Part shown: one piece after another, positions 32,690-47,600 of the stretch
Layout: every line of letters starts with the position of its first letter
Numbering within the stretch: the stretch's first letter is position 1
Source: Phoronis australis
Taxonomy: Eukaryota; Phoronida; Phoronidae
NCBI GenBank assembly: GCA_002633005.1
Contig: NMRA01000038.1
Span: forward strand, 95,099-144,111
Direction: 5' to 3'
Length of the DNA stretch: 49,013 bases
Translations under genes and position numbers: made by a program
The notes under the pieces: generated by a model
What the model was told of the DNA's origin: nothing
What the model saw: the letters and a program-made list of their open reading frames with translations, nothing else
The model's database searches: none

Positions 32690-35600
32690 CTGACAAACAA
32701 TAACACATACATGAATGGATAAACATTGGGTATATTTTCAGTTGGATAAATTCTGTGATCTTGCATTCATTAACGACACCTGTTGTCAAGCAGGCTTTGC
32801 TTTGTCTGCTCACCATACGGTCGTTTTTTTGCTTGGTGGCCAAAAATGTCTTGACAGGAGAAAAGTTGAAGCCAGGATTTGGATCAGTGATTCTGGCAAG
32901 CTGAACACCCAATTTTAACACTTTTGATTACCCTTGAAACGTTTTTCAATAACCAGCTAACTCACACCAATGGACCCAGAAACGAACAGAATCCAAATTC
33001 TACCACTCTGCTCAGACTTCAACAGCATTTATGTACTCAATGGGGTGAAAAGAATTGTCTTTATATGAATTCAACCGCCTATGAAATAGCCCCACCTCCA
33101 CACACAGACTTTAGTAACGAATGCATGAACATGAGCATAAAAATTAGGAGATGTATATCAACAATGTTGCTAAATGTTTGCACCATGACTATTAGATGAA
33201 TCAAGCATGATTAACGCATTCTTTAAACGCTTTACAAAATCTATACAGTCCCCCTTTCTTAACAATTGACCGATGAAAGTAAAGTAAAGATCACCACATA
33301 TCATTCGATCAGTAGCTACATTTTCTTCAACTCACAACAGCCAATAATCTAAAAGTGTTGTATCGCCCTCATGTTCTTTACGATGGTCCATTACTTATGG
33401 GTCCGGGATACCTGATGTGTCCAGCAATAGTCGCAAGGGTACCAGATTGCTGAAAACTTATGGGCCAAGATTACTTATAGAATGATCCAGGATTACTTAT
33501 GGATCCAGGATAACTTATGAATCCAGGATAACTTATGGATACTAGGTTGTTCATGGGTCACGCATTATTTAAGGATCCAGGATTACCTATTGGTCCAGGA
33601 TCATATTTGGGTTCACGACTACTTATCGTCAAGGATTACTTATGGGTCCAGAATTACTAAGGGCTGTTCCAGTAAAATCCGTGTGGGAGGGGGGGGACGG
33701 CAGCAGTAATAAAAATTCATGGGTGGTGGTCTTCAGAAAAAAACTCAAATTATGGGTGGTCGTTCCTGTAAGAAGTGATGCATTAAAAATAGATGGTATT
33801 TTTTAACCTGCTAATGTTGATCCCAATAAAAAAGAGCCCATATTGCCAGTGAACAGAGTGCAATATGTTCACTAAGCCATTAAACAAGTCATGGGCAACT
33901 TGATTTGAGTCAACTGTTTGTCTGCAGTCCTATTGAATTGAAGTTATGCAACACTAAACTGGTTTTAACACATATAAGAAAATTGATGATTTTTAAATAA
34001 AAAGTATGAGGAGTAAGCTAAACAAGTTCCAATATTCACTTGACATAGAAGTATAAAAGAGTTCGTGGAGACAGTTTGAGATTCATAGATCCTTATAATT
34101 GAAAAAATGTTCATTGAAATTTTAGACACATGGTGAACAGAGACACCTGGTGGCTGCCAAAAGTATTGCTCACAGGCTACTTTAGTTTTTGACAATATTG
34201 GACAAGACAACTAGTTCTTGTCTGTCAATCATTTAAGTTCTCAACAGGTCCTCCTGGAGGCAATTTGTTTGCAAGTGTTGGATTTTATATTTTAACCTAT
34301 TAAAAATAATTAAAAAATTATGGGTCATGGGTTGGAGAAATAAATGAAAAATATGGGCGGTGGGTACGAAATAAAAGTGCCTTCCCCCCCCTCCCATACA
34401 GATTTTGCTGGAACAGCCCTAATGGATCCAGGATTACTTATGGGTGCAGGGACAGTTACAACATTGGTTTATGGTGACATCTAATATCTCAAATCTTGTT
34501 CACAAATCTAAAATTCTTCGTTTTCTAACATTCCAAAATATGTCCACTAAAATAGCTTATCCTGATTCTTGGGAATTTCGAATATGAAATATATCAATAT
34601 TTAGCAAGAAAATAAGATTTTGTACAATCACCTTCAACAGCGAGGAAATTTGTTTGCAACTTATCCAAGCTCAATGTTACAGAGCTGTCTCTGAAATCAA
34701 ATCTCTCAACAGCCATACGCAATCCCATCTGTACAAACAATTCATAGTCCTTTCATTCACCAAGTCCTCATAATATTGAGTCAACGAGGTGTACATAGCA
34801 TAGAGAGATGCCACAGAAAACAAAGAAAAAAGTAGTTTTGATCCTGAACGAGTTGTGTGTCTGCCTACATACCACCATTAAAAACGTATAACCTAGTAAG
34901 TATGACAAATACACCGGGTCACCGCAGGGCATCTAGCACTTTGTTTTCACGAACACAGTCATGCAGGTTGTGAAAAAAGAAAAATCTTCTCGATCTCGGG
35001 CTTACAGCATGCTTTAATCACAGAAACTTGATTTCTGTTTTCCATTTCGCAGTCAATTTCTTGATTATTCAATCTCTTACGTGGTTGATATGTTGTATAC
35101 TAAAATGAACTGTTGACTTACTAGCGTTAACTCCTCCTTTGACCTAGTTTAGACCCCTGACATTGGAAACATGTGACCACAACAGCTCACTTCAGTTGCC
35201 AATCATATGCTGCCCAGTTACTAGGAACAAGTTAGCACGCTTACTCACCCATACATAACTTCCTCATCAGAATCATTTAACATGGACACCACGGGATTGT
35301 CACGGAACTGAGATTCTGTAACAAGGTAGAAAGGGTTGAAGATAATCCATTTAACACTGAAGACTCTGTAATACATACTTCTCTATGACATTTCACACTG
35401 CAGACTCTGTAATACAGGGTTCTCTAAGATATATAAGACTGTAGACACTGTAATACACAATTCTCTAAGAAATTTAACACTTTAGACTTATCTACAGCAA
35501 GGCAGAGAGAGTTGAAAATAGTTCATCTAACATGACTACAGACTCTGTAATATAAGAGTTCTCTTCAACAAGGTAGAGAGAGAGTTGAAAATAGTACATT

Positions 35601-38600
35601 GACTGCAGACTTTGTAATACAGGGTTCTCTAAGCCATTTAACACAGTTGCTGACTACGTAATGTAAAGTTCTCTAAGACAAGCTAGAGATGGTTGAAGAT
35701 AACCAATTTAACACTGCAGACTTTGTAATATATAGTTCTCTACAACAAGGTGTTTAAAGATATGTCAACTCACCGAATGTGGCATTCCTCGACGGTGAGT
35801 ACACATAAGCCATAGTGTACAGATAAAAGTTGAGGAGACCATAGAAGGAAAGGAACTCAGCTGAGTTCTGGTAATGAGTTGAAATCTCGGCAACAAAGTT
35901 ATCCTCCAGCGCCGTGCCACCGAACCTGACCGCAGTGATGGCTATGCTTATAATGAGCACTATGATCATGAGTGCAGTCATGAACTTGAGCCGTAGATCT
36001 GTGCAAAACATTAGAGAAGACCTGAGACATTGGTCGACTGAGATGAAACTAATGAATCTTGTCAGATAAGCAACACAGGACAAAACCCAAACAGATAAAC
36101 TGATTATTTTTGCTTGGAGGTGCAGGTAAACCTAGTAAGGTTATGTATGACCCTAAAAAAGACAACTTCAGAACACTGCATCCCAGAAAGTGGCATAAAA
36201 TGAGAACAAAATGACATTTTAGAAAAATGTAACACAGCTTTCTACATAAAACAAAATTTGGCCATTGATTAAATAGTTTTGCTATCAAATGAATGTACCT
36301 TTTTGCTTAATTTTACTAGATACACAGTCATGTGGCCCAATTACTAATAGATTAATAAAAAGTCAAATATTAAATTCTAGTCTTTCTACTTTCAAAAGTA
36401 ATAATACCTTATCAAGTTAAAACCAATGGTTTTCTGTTAGATATGGCTAAATACACAGACTGTGAACAAGGTCTCACATAACCTTAAGGAAGTGTGTTTG
36501 TGTGCCTGACATGTGTGTGGTTGAAACATGAAAGCTCTGACTTTTATTAACAGGTGTCGGTCAGTTCAGGTAAGAAATCTGCTATCGAATGCCAACATGA
36601 GGCATGGTTTGTTACTACTCACCAAAGTATGGCATGGATCGTAACTCGGCATAGGCTCGCACCAACAAGTAGGCCAAATAGAGTAAATAAAGACCACCAA
36701 TTACGAAGAAAAATACCTTGAAACCCTGCAAAGAAAAATATTAAAGGTGACAATAAACTGCAAACACATAAAATATAACGATATGGTAAGGAAAAGCCTC
36801 CACAAAATATTTTATTTGTCCATAAATAAGACAAAGAAGTGGATATCTAGAACACAAAGTATGCTATCACTCGTCACTGGCACATGGACAGCCAAGGACA
36901 GAAGTGATGTGGCACAAACAAGTGATCAACGTTTAGGAAAATTGGCAATGCCATAAAGTTTTTAAGTAGCCTGTCACAGACGGGCTCATGGAGGACAGAC
37001 ATATTCAACTAACTCCCACCTTTTCACAGAAAATATCAATTGTACATAGACCGATATTGCCTATGAGGTGCCGGTTGTTCAAATTACAGAGGACACCTTT
37101 GTATTCGCTTGTTATACATTCCAAAGGATGAGTTTCATGACAGTAACAATGGCTATTATTTTCTTTGGCAAAATGGGAGAGCAAGAAATTGGTTTAACTA
37201 ACAGCTCTGACAAGTCATGTAATAGGGTTTGGATCACACATCGATAGAACTCTCCTTTTGTCCCAGAGTTAACAAAGCGCGTGACCTCGTTTTGGAAACC
37301 AGGCACATTTTCGTGTCTCATTGATGCATCCCGCAGCCACAGGTATTTGTCCACTGTATCAAACCTTCTCACGTCAGAGTTGCAGCCCACAGCACAACAG
37401 TAATACTGTTGGCATTGGAATGACAAATAGAGAAATGCAACCAAGAGAAAGTTGTGAAGGATCAGACAACAAGAAATAACATGCCATGAAAATGACATGT
37501 CATGAAGATGAGGCAGCAAATGTGCCTGACGGATGTTTACGGCATTCTGGGTAAATAAAGCAAAACTCATGCGTCGCTGCATAATCCGGGACAGCCCTAT
37601 TAACAGACAAAATTGTCTTGGCATCTACAAGTTGGCTGCATTACTTGAAGTTTATTGTTGTCCACATGGAATTGTAACAACAGGACAACACATCAATACA
37701 AACAGTACAACTGGTATAATTCCTATGTAAAAGTACTTACTAAAAAGTTGCCAGTATCTAACCGGTAGTTGTATGTAGGGTCCAGAAGTTCGTTGTATTC
37801 CTGCCATGAGGATAACGTTATTGCAGATATCCAAATTAATCCCACAATAATCAGCTTAGGCACATAAAAGGGCAAGAATCGCCGTTTGTTCTGAAATGAA
37901 AGAATGCAGGGTGGTCAAATCATGGCAGAAACGAAGTACATTTTTCTGAAAGTTGTTTCTATTGAAAAATTTGTGTCCCAAACTGAAGAATTTTTACCAT
38001 ACTATTGTCAGTAGAACTTTCTGACCGAAAATCTCTGCTTGAAAGGTTCAAGGTCTGTGCCAGAAGTTCAGGCTTACAATAAACATGAGCTCAACTTCAC
38101 ATTCCCATCCTTGTATTACGTAGTAAGCCACTTACAACAGCAATATAGTGTTCCAGCGATGATCCCTAACAAATGAATAAGTGGTGAGTATACAATGGTA
38201 AGCCCTTATTAACAAATTCAGTTAAAAAGGTCTCTGTTAACTAGAAACTATGTAGGGGCTTTGCCTTCTTATTTTACGAAGTGCAAAACTTATCCTGTGC
38301 AAATTAGGTGAGGCAAGAATTTCGCCACCAAGTGTCCACTTGTGAAATAAGCTAGGGACACAATATTATTTTTATCAATAATTTGAGCATGCGGAATAAG
38401 GTGAGTGTTCTAAATAAGTGGAGAATTACCGTACTTATTTACAGACATGTTACGCACACATCTCCATCAGGCTTCCAAAACTGGTAAATTAGACACTACA
38501 AAATCACTGGGTGACCTGTGACAATGCTCGCTGCGAATTTCAAAATTATTGATGAAGTAACACTTGCAAATTGAATGCTAACATGTTAACATGTTATGGT

Positions 38601-41600
38601 TCCTGGCTGCACAAAATAATTACAGGTTGCAGAAGCCTGCATTACGTAGTCTTCTTCTCACAAAGATTGTCCTACCTGTCTAACACCATGGTAAATACAC
38701 AACCAAAAGAGAAGTAGAGCACAGAGAAATGTAGCCTGGAAAATGGCATCAAACAATCCTGGCAACCAACTATTGATGAGAAAGGTTAGGGCGAACACTG
38801 GGTCTGAAACAAAGACAAGTCAGTGTTATGTTACAAATTTGTTTAAATGAATAACACACAACTCTATTTGTTTATTTAGCAGTTAGCACTTGATCCACAT
38901 GACCTATGAGGTCGTAACCTATGAGGTCATGTCAATGATTATGAAATTTGTTAAGACCAGAACACTTAAGAATATTCTAATAGGTTCTAGCATATGACTT
39001 ATACAGAGCTGTGGCCTGGAACATTATATAGCCCAGCCTCAGAATGATTGGGTAAAGATTTAATAATACAAAGTCATAGAATGTGCTTGAATAGATAAAA
39101 GTTTCAGAACATTGAAAGAGATAAAATTACTGACACACGAGTCAGTAAGATTCCAACAGTAGTTACAGCCAGCAGTTACCGAGTCAATAATGACTCAATA
39201 ACAGATGCAGCAACAGTAGTTATTGAATCCATCAGAGACAGACTGCTGCTGAAAGTGACTAAAAAGCTCATGACATCCAGTCAAGACTTGGAGGTGCTGG
39301 ATGGAGCATTAGAATAGGCATAGCATGGGATGTTTTGTTGGAGTAAACTCGCGTAGATTCGGTTGAGATTAACGAAAGTGATCAACTCGAACCAGTCTAT
39401 AGTCACACAAATTTCTACTAGCAATGGTCAATGATGACCTGCGCCCATCCATCCAGAGTGGACAACATTTGACAATTAGTATAAATGACCAGTGCAAATG
39501 CTGGTTCTGAAGCTCAAATGGAATGGAGTGACCATATGATGCGTATCAATTATGAATAAGGAATAGATTTATTAAGTTTAACACATACCCAACTTACTAA
39601 CTGCAATCATGGCAGATTTTAGTAACAGTACACACGCGCCACTTACTAACTGCAACAGAAGATTTAGTAAATAAATGAATCCACTTACTCATGGCAAAAG
39701 CGTATTAATAAAGTTACACATATTCTACTTACTATTGTACAGCAACAGTAGAGGTAGTAATGCAGACATCCACCTCTGTTCAATGGACCAGTCTCGTACT
39801 GAGAACCGGCGCAAGTTGTGGGCAAACAAGCACTAGAATAGAAAATAATGTCCTTATCTAACAAATATCAAGAAAGCCAAATTGACCTGCATCACATTGA
39901 GGCTATCCCTAGGTGGAAGGCAACTTAAGATCCTGTTTATCAAGTAGAGCTACTGACATTTTCCATGTTTTTTTGCTTTTCCACTGGCATAGTCAAGTAT
40001 TATCCAAAATGCAAAATTAAGTGACGTAAACGACAAAGGGATTTGCAGGCATGAAAGCTGTTCAATTACTCTTAATGTACCTTGGCAGTGTGTTCAACAC
40101 CACGATAGAATGCCCAAAACCAGCATTTTGGATACATTCTATTTCCTAACCTGCAACTGTGAAATGCTTCTACTTTCCATTAGCAAAACTTCAATCTTTT
40201 GCAAGTCCCCTTACCTTTCCTATTCACTCCTCTCCAGTATTGACAAACTTAAGGAGTTTCTACCTCTTCTACTGCAGGTATAAAATACAGAGGGCATATC
40301 TGAGTTATAAGAGATATGCAACTCTGAGTAACTGGGACTGCTGTTTAAGTCCTCAATTTAAGCCCTGCCACTGTTCATTAGTTTATGAGATAAATTCTAT
40401 TCGTTAACAGCCACTTTCATGAATAATCGTGTCCTCAATTTTAATGCTCAAACAATTAAAGCAGACTCTTGTCGGGCTGTGAGCTGGATCTGGCACCGGG
40501 CATTGTCATGTTTACAATGGACTCCATGGTTGTCCTGTCTAAGATATGTTCTTAATATCTTACTGGACCATTTTCCGTGCCACGCATTCATACCCTGCTG
40601 TGGTGTGGAGCTATGTGCCTGGTTATGCAGGCGTCCAAATGAATGAAAGAGAGGGTCACATTGGGGCATTTAACAAAACAGACCCCTCAATCTGTACGTC
40701 TCTGACATCAAGCTTTTGGCGAGGCACTCTTCTATCGTCAACATCAGAGACTGTCTGCCTATGGCGACGGGACCTGCATCTTGAATTTTAATTGCGACCT
40801 GTGCCTCAAGCCGGTCCAGCAACATACAGGGGCGACTGGAAAACCAACAGCTTACGGGCAACATCAGTGTTGTAAGTTAGCACCTCCTGCTGTCGGGATG
40901 AAAGTGTGGTGAGATGATTAGTGCTGCCGCACATCTTCTATGACACTGTTTGTGTCTCTTTATTTCAGGACGGAAGTGTGGTGAGATGATTAATGCCACT
41001 GCAAATCCTCTATGACACTGTCTGCGACAGGTAATTTGCAGGTAATTTAATGCAGACTAACATTACTTCTAAGAGAGTTTGTACAATACGGCAAGTTGGG
41101 TTCCTTACCCATAGTCACACCTGGCCACTGATCAAATGATTCCTTCAACTTCAAGATTCAATGACACTAAATTGATTCATTCAACTACGAAGTTTGTGAC
41201 TTCGGATTGATATTAATTGGTTAGCAGTGAATGGAATCGTGGGAATTCTCGTCATTTTGTAGGATGACCAAACGGACATGCATGTAAACACAAACTGACA
41301 GTCTTTCCATCATGACAGCTCGGTGCAAACAGAATTCACCATCAGAATAGCAGAATGACAAGTAAAGACCCACCAGGACAAGGAAACGGTCTGCTCAATC
41401 TTATCCCAAACTGTATGGCTCTGAGTGTTCCAAAACAAGACAATGGTGAATGGCAATCTTTTCAAATTCCCTCTGTATTCACAATAACCGTCACTGTTGC
41501 ACCACCGCAGTGAATTCATGTCAAACTTTAGGCTAACGCTCAATACTGTAAAAAAGCGAAGTCAAGTTCTTGTCTAATACTTACAGTTGCGATGAACGTG

Positions 41601-44600
41601 AGAACCAAGAAGAAGAAACGGAACCAGATCTCCAGATTTGTAAAAGATTTGTTGTATGTCTTGAACTGAAATTAAATGAACAACAGCTTAGATACTACAA
41701 GAGCAATGCAAAGCATTGAAGTGCTCCCATGACTGTCCCGTAAATGGTATGCATAATATAGAGGTGTTTTTTGGTATCATAAAAAGTCACTAATTGGCGT
41801 AAAATACAGCAAACCTGTTTGAATACGGGAACAGCAATGTAAACAAAGCATTGAAATGCAACCCCGATAGCCCGACAAAAGGTATGCATATATGGAGATT
41901 ATTGGTATCGTAAAACTGGTCACTTAGTGGCATAGAATACAGCAAATCTGTCCGGATATGTGAAAGCGTCAACGTCTAGCTAACAGAAACCTAATGTCAT
42001 ATGAATACGCCAAGGAACTCAAAGATGCACACATAAGAAATAAAATTGCCATTGATTCAACTGGGAATCACCTTGAGGAGCCATGGCTTTGCTTGAGGTG
42101 TACCTCAGATCAATCTGTTTCTTAAGGTACACGTTGGGGGGATGAGAAGGACTGAGGACCCTTTTAGAATAGAACGTGACGTAAGGTGATATCAAATTAT
42201 CGCAATCAATAAAAGATCAGTTTTTCTTATTGTAACCTAAATTATCTCATTTAAACAGTCTTGTTCTGACAGCATTTGGAGAACAGCCTAAAGCCTTTGA
42301 ATCCAGTGATCCATTACTCCTGAGATACCAAGAACATATTTCGATACTTTCTCACAAATAAGGTAACCCGTAACCATGGTGAAAAGAATGAGTGAGTACT
42401 TACAAAAAACTGAATTTCCTTGACCTCGTGCTTCAGGTTGTCTTTCAGTCCATAGAAGTCCACTGTGATGACGTAGTCAGAATACTTGAGATAACCAAGA
42501 TGGAGGAGAATGATGTCATCACAGGACTACAAAGTCAACAAAACATATTAAAGCTTATCTTGAATAGTAACATGTCTGACCACACTGAAATCTTAAATTG
42601 TCAAAAGTAATAAACGCTTTAATACACTTATTCCTTGACTTTCATCCACTTCACCCCGACAACACTCAGCTATGTCTAACAGCTTCAAACAATATCCACT
42701 CAATTAATCGATGTTCTATTCAATATACTCTGATAACAGTGACAGCTACATACTTCCACCGCAGGCACTGGCGAATGTCCAAAACTACGACTATCACCAG
42801 TTCTTTGGTTACTGTTTTCACACAGAGACGCAACATGGCACAAAAATACTACAAGTTCACGTCTCATTTGACGTGCCTTGGTTTGAGTGACGAAATCTGG
42901 ATTTCCTGTGTTGCTATAAAGCATTGCTATGACTACCTGGATAGTCCAACACATCTAGCATAAAAATCAGTTGGAGAAAGTCTTTAAAAGGTACAAGCAG
43001 ATCTACTTAAAACTGACTCCACCTATTTTGCACCAATCAAGAATCAGCGAACTACAATAGATATCACCTGCACCCTATTGGACGCAATAAAACAATTTGT
43101 TATAAACAATGTGGATGACAACAATTCTACAATTCAGAATACATGTTTGGTAGCCAAGGACACGTGTATTCAACATAGAATTGTCAAGTTCTGGAATTGA
43201 CTTACTGAACTACAACGCAACTCTCGAGTTCTGTTGTGGTAATCAACCACTGATTCACTGGTCTCCTGGTCTGTAAGGGCTCGGATACCCACACCCACAT
43301 GAAATGCTTGTTGAAACATTCCACCTGGAAAATGGTAAACATAATGTTCACTAGTCACCCGTTAAGAATCCCACAAATTTAATGAACAGCAGATCCATCA
43401 AAATTGTACTGAACCGCACTAAGGCAAAAATACAATTTGTCTACAAGAGTGTGCCACAGTAGATTTGTTCGATTGATGGAAGAAAACAAAATTTGAAAGT
43501 AATAAAAATGGTCACTATGTGGCACAAAATACATGTAATCTGGCCGAAAATATGGTAGTTTCATCATCTCTTCAATAGAAACCTATTCTTCAATTTTTAT
43601 GAAAATTGTTCAACTCCTAAGATAAAAACGCAAACAAAATACATAATTCTCACTAGGGGACACACCAGTAGTCGGATCCCTCCCTAAATTCACTCATGCC
43701 GTCCCATAAATGACAGAAAAAAGTCTGTAAAATTCCACAAATATCCATCTGCACTTTGAAGATACATCAGCGGACACCGGACAGTCGTACAGACAGGAAT
43801 GAGGGGGTAATGCACCCACATAAAAATGTGTGGGTGCATAAAAAATAAAAATGTCACAAGAGGACGCCACAACTGATCTGTCTGAAAATCAATATTGGCC
43901 ATATGATACTGTCCAATATTGGCTATATTATACTCTCTCCAATATTGGCCATATAATACTCTCTCCAATATGAAGACATCTGTCATCTTTCATGATTCTT
44001 CAAGAGGTTTGATAAATATGGAGTCGGACAGCAACAGAACACAAAAATAACAACTAGCTAGGGAGCACAGAAAGCACAAAATAGTTTGAATCTATCCGTA
44101 ATTTGACAAGTTTCCCTCATAGATGGATATTTGTACGATTTCATGAACATCTTGTAGATATCAAGACATAAGACAAAGAAATTGCCACTACGGTACGCCA
44201 CAGTAGTGATATTCATCCGGATTTAGTCAGCACCAGCTGCAATCTCCACAACAGGTACCAAATCTATGATGATCCATCACGAAACGCAGGGACAAAAACT
44301 GCCACTAGGTGGCGCTGATTTTCCAATACATTACACAATCACCATCAGTAATGGTCTCCTTGATGCAAATACATATGTCAAATTTCATAATAATCCTTCA
44401 AGCACTTCGGCAAATAGGGACGGATAAGAAAACACACTCATAAATAATAAAAATTACCACTGGCACTAGGGAACACAGATTGCCATGAATCTGTTAGAAA
44501 TTGGGAAGGCTTCATTCCCATCTCATTAGAAATATAATTGCCAAATTTCATAAAAACCACTGAGGAACAGGGCAGATTCAGACAAAACTAAAAAAAAGAA

Positions 44601-47600
44601 AATTGTCACTAAGAGACACACCAGTAGTCAGAGTCATACAAAAGTCGACGTCATCTAACTTCTGAATCAGTTTAATAGGAACACCTCTGAAATTTTATGA
44701 AGATCATGCATACACATTCAGAGATACAGCAATCAACCCCAGACACCAGACAGAGGATGACAGCAATATGTTCCCACATAGTTATGCATGTATGGGAGCA
44801 TGAACATTTGTGAAGCTCATTTTGAAGTAGACCTATACAGTCTTTGGGATGTTCCTTGAACAAACCTCAACTGGTAGGGTGTTTTCACACCTGATGCACC
44901 CCTCTTGGCTATGGGTACGAAACTGCTTAAGAGCATTTGAGTTTTAAAATGTGCCTGGTAAGGCACATTAAGAATATAATTATTTAACCATAAAAAGTGT
45001 GTCAGATTGACTTGACCTGTTTTACAATGTTAAGTGTTAAGGCAACATGTAGATGATACAAAGTATCAATCTAACACTAACTACATTCCTTATTCACATA
45101 CCACTTGAAGCATCCGTAATAATGCTGGCAATTAGCCACAACTGTTGATTAAATGTGGACATGGGTGGTGACTTCATTGTAAAGGGACCAGTCTGAAAAA
45201 GAGTGATAAGTAAATTATCATCACTTTTATCCTAAATTAGTTGCTTTTATACACCAAAAAACAGTGAAGAGCAACGACACCAGGCCCCTTTATTTAAAAA
45301 CATGCCTACATGTTTTATCTAGGCTAAGCTTTTCTGTTTTTTGTTTAGTATAGTTCTAGTAAACACTTGACTGGCACTAGTTATGTAATGTCAACAATTA
45401 TGTAATACGTTTACAGTAGAATGCTAACAAGACCATTTTAGTATATTAACACTCTGGATAATAATGCCTAGCACATTTCAATTGGCTATTTTGAAAATTG
45501 GGGGTGGGCTCTTAGCCCACAGATGGACGTTTAAATCGGAAATTTCATGAAATTGTAATGGGTGCTTATGGTGTCCTGAACCAGACAGCCATTCAGTGAA
45601 ACTTGAATCATCCTCTCTAACGTGAATTTGCGTGGCTGAGTACACAACTTGAAATACTAAAAAATACACATTGAAAAAATATACTCGCCAGAATTCTAGA
45701 CTGACATATCGTATGACTGCAGATATGAATTAAGATAAAACTAAGCGCAAAATCCTTCACTTTATTTGCAGTTCAAATTTTGCAAATCAAACAACTGAAA
45801 TTAATTTTGTCAAAAAACTCCCACAAGGCTTTGTATGCCCTTGCCGAATGACGTATTAGTGCTCAAAAGTGATGCAGTGTAAATTTCATATTAGCAAAAA
45901 CTGGCTTATGTCGTTTATGTAACTATCCAGTAATTGATTTACCCAAGAAAATAAGTTACTGTTTTTACCAAGATATGGAAGTTGACTGCAAGAATTACTA
46001 ACAGCATTATACCGTCTGCTTACGATGTACTGCGAGTAAATTTTAAGTAAGAATTCCAAACACGAAATCAATAGTTGTTGTCAAGCAGTGTTTGACTAAT
46101 CAATAACATTAGCAAAGATCAAACATTGCAGTTCAACAGGTGTGAGGCAAAACAACAGAAGAAAAAGTTGAAATAATTAAAAGATGCTAAAAGCTGAAAT
46201 CGATGGTGAAAACTGATGAATGAAAGAGTATAAAATACATCTAAACAAATATGTTAAATTCTAAGGACCGGCATCCCAAACATTGCTCTTTCCCAAAAGG
46301 TGTGATAGAGTGCTGGTCAATGTGGAAGTACCAACTAGACTCCCTGTCCTGAAGTGCGTCACCCTGCCCTGAATTTGTTGCAGACCCAAGTCTCCACAAG
46401 GACATGCTTTAAACAGTAAACGCAGTCACGCACCATTGGTCATGGATGCCCTCAGAAATGGGAAAATCCACTTTAGGCCCCTATTTGAAATATCTCAGAT
46501 GATATCCTGCCAAACAGTGGGCCCTTAACTGAAAATTCTCAAAACCAGAGGATGACTCCTTAGATAAGCAGGGGCCCTTGAAATCCCAAAATGAGCTTGA
46601 GCCTTAACGGGAATTTTAACAGTATGCTAAGTGTTCTAGAACAAATTAAAGCTGTAAATCCCAACTGTGAAGCAGTCAATCATAACCGTGTTCAATTGGT
46701 CAAAAGTTATCGATCACAGCTCAGCTTTCTTATTCACTCTGTGCAGCCAAATAAAGACAAAGAAGTCACATGACCACTTTATGCTCATTGTGTAGTAAAA
46801 AACCAATATTTACAGAACCTAAAAGTTTCATAGTTTGCAAGTCCTTAATGGATACAATGTATCTGTTTCAAATGTTTTAATTCAAGACACTGAAATCATG
46901 CAATGCCCTTGACTGATCATTTTCAACAGTTCTAGCATGCAATTTACTAGGAAGAGAACATGAGAAAACTGCGAGTGTGCTCATTCTTACCTTTAAACTG
47001 GAAGGCTTTGGTTGAAGTGCAGTGGCATTCTGGACAGTTTGAGATACGACTGGGGGACCTTAAATACATTTACGTAAAACATGTAGAACACAACTGCCAG
47101 AGATCAAATTACTTAAAAGTTTAACTGAAAATGTCTTTGTAATTGAATCATCCGCAGACATACGTCCCAGATGTAACACACAAGCTTGGACACTACCCGG
47201 CGAAACTCACATGCCTGGTCACTCCCAGATGGGACTCGCATGCCTCGTTTAAAACCAAAGAGAGGCATGCTTGGGGTCAAATAAGATGCATGCACCAATG
47301 TCCCTTTAAAGAGCTTAAAACCACCAATTTCATATCAAAAACACCAAAACACACCCACCAGTCGATCAGCTGTCAAATTAGAACACCGCAAACACTATCC
47401 GACAACATCTTATTTGGCTGTCTCAAGCATTTATTGGTCGAAACATGCAAGTAAAATTGGAACAACTAATCACAGCCCTAGTCATCTTTCATTATATTTA
47501 GTGTGAATATCCTCAGATATTGCTGCTGGTTTTCCGGTGGTTTAGGGAAAGGCAAGAAGTTGCCCTCATGGTGGTTGTGACAACTTAGGACTTGGCCATG

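Noticed and set aside
33390-33660. CRISPR-like array of short repeats
   Set aside because: The units are contiguous and diverged with no unique spacers, in an animal intron; it is a minisatellite.
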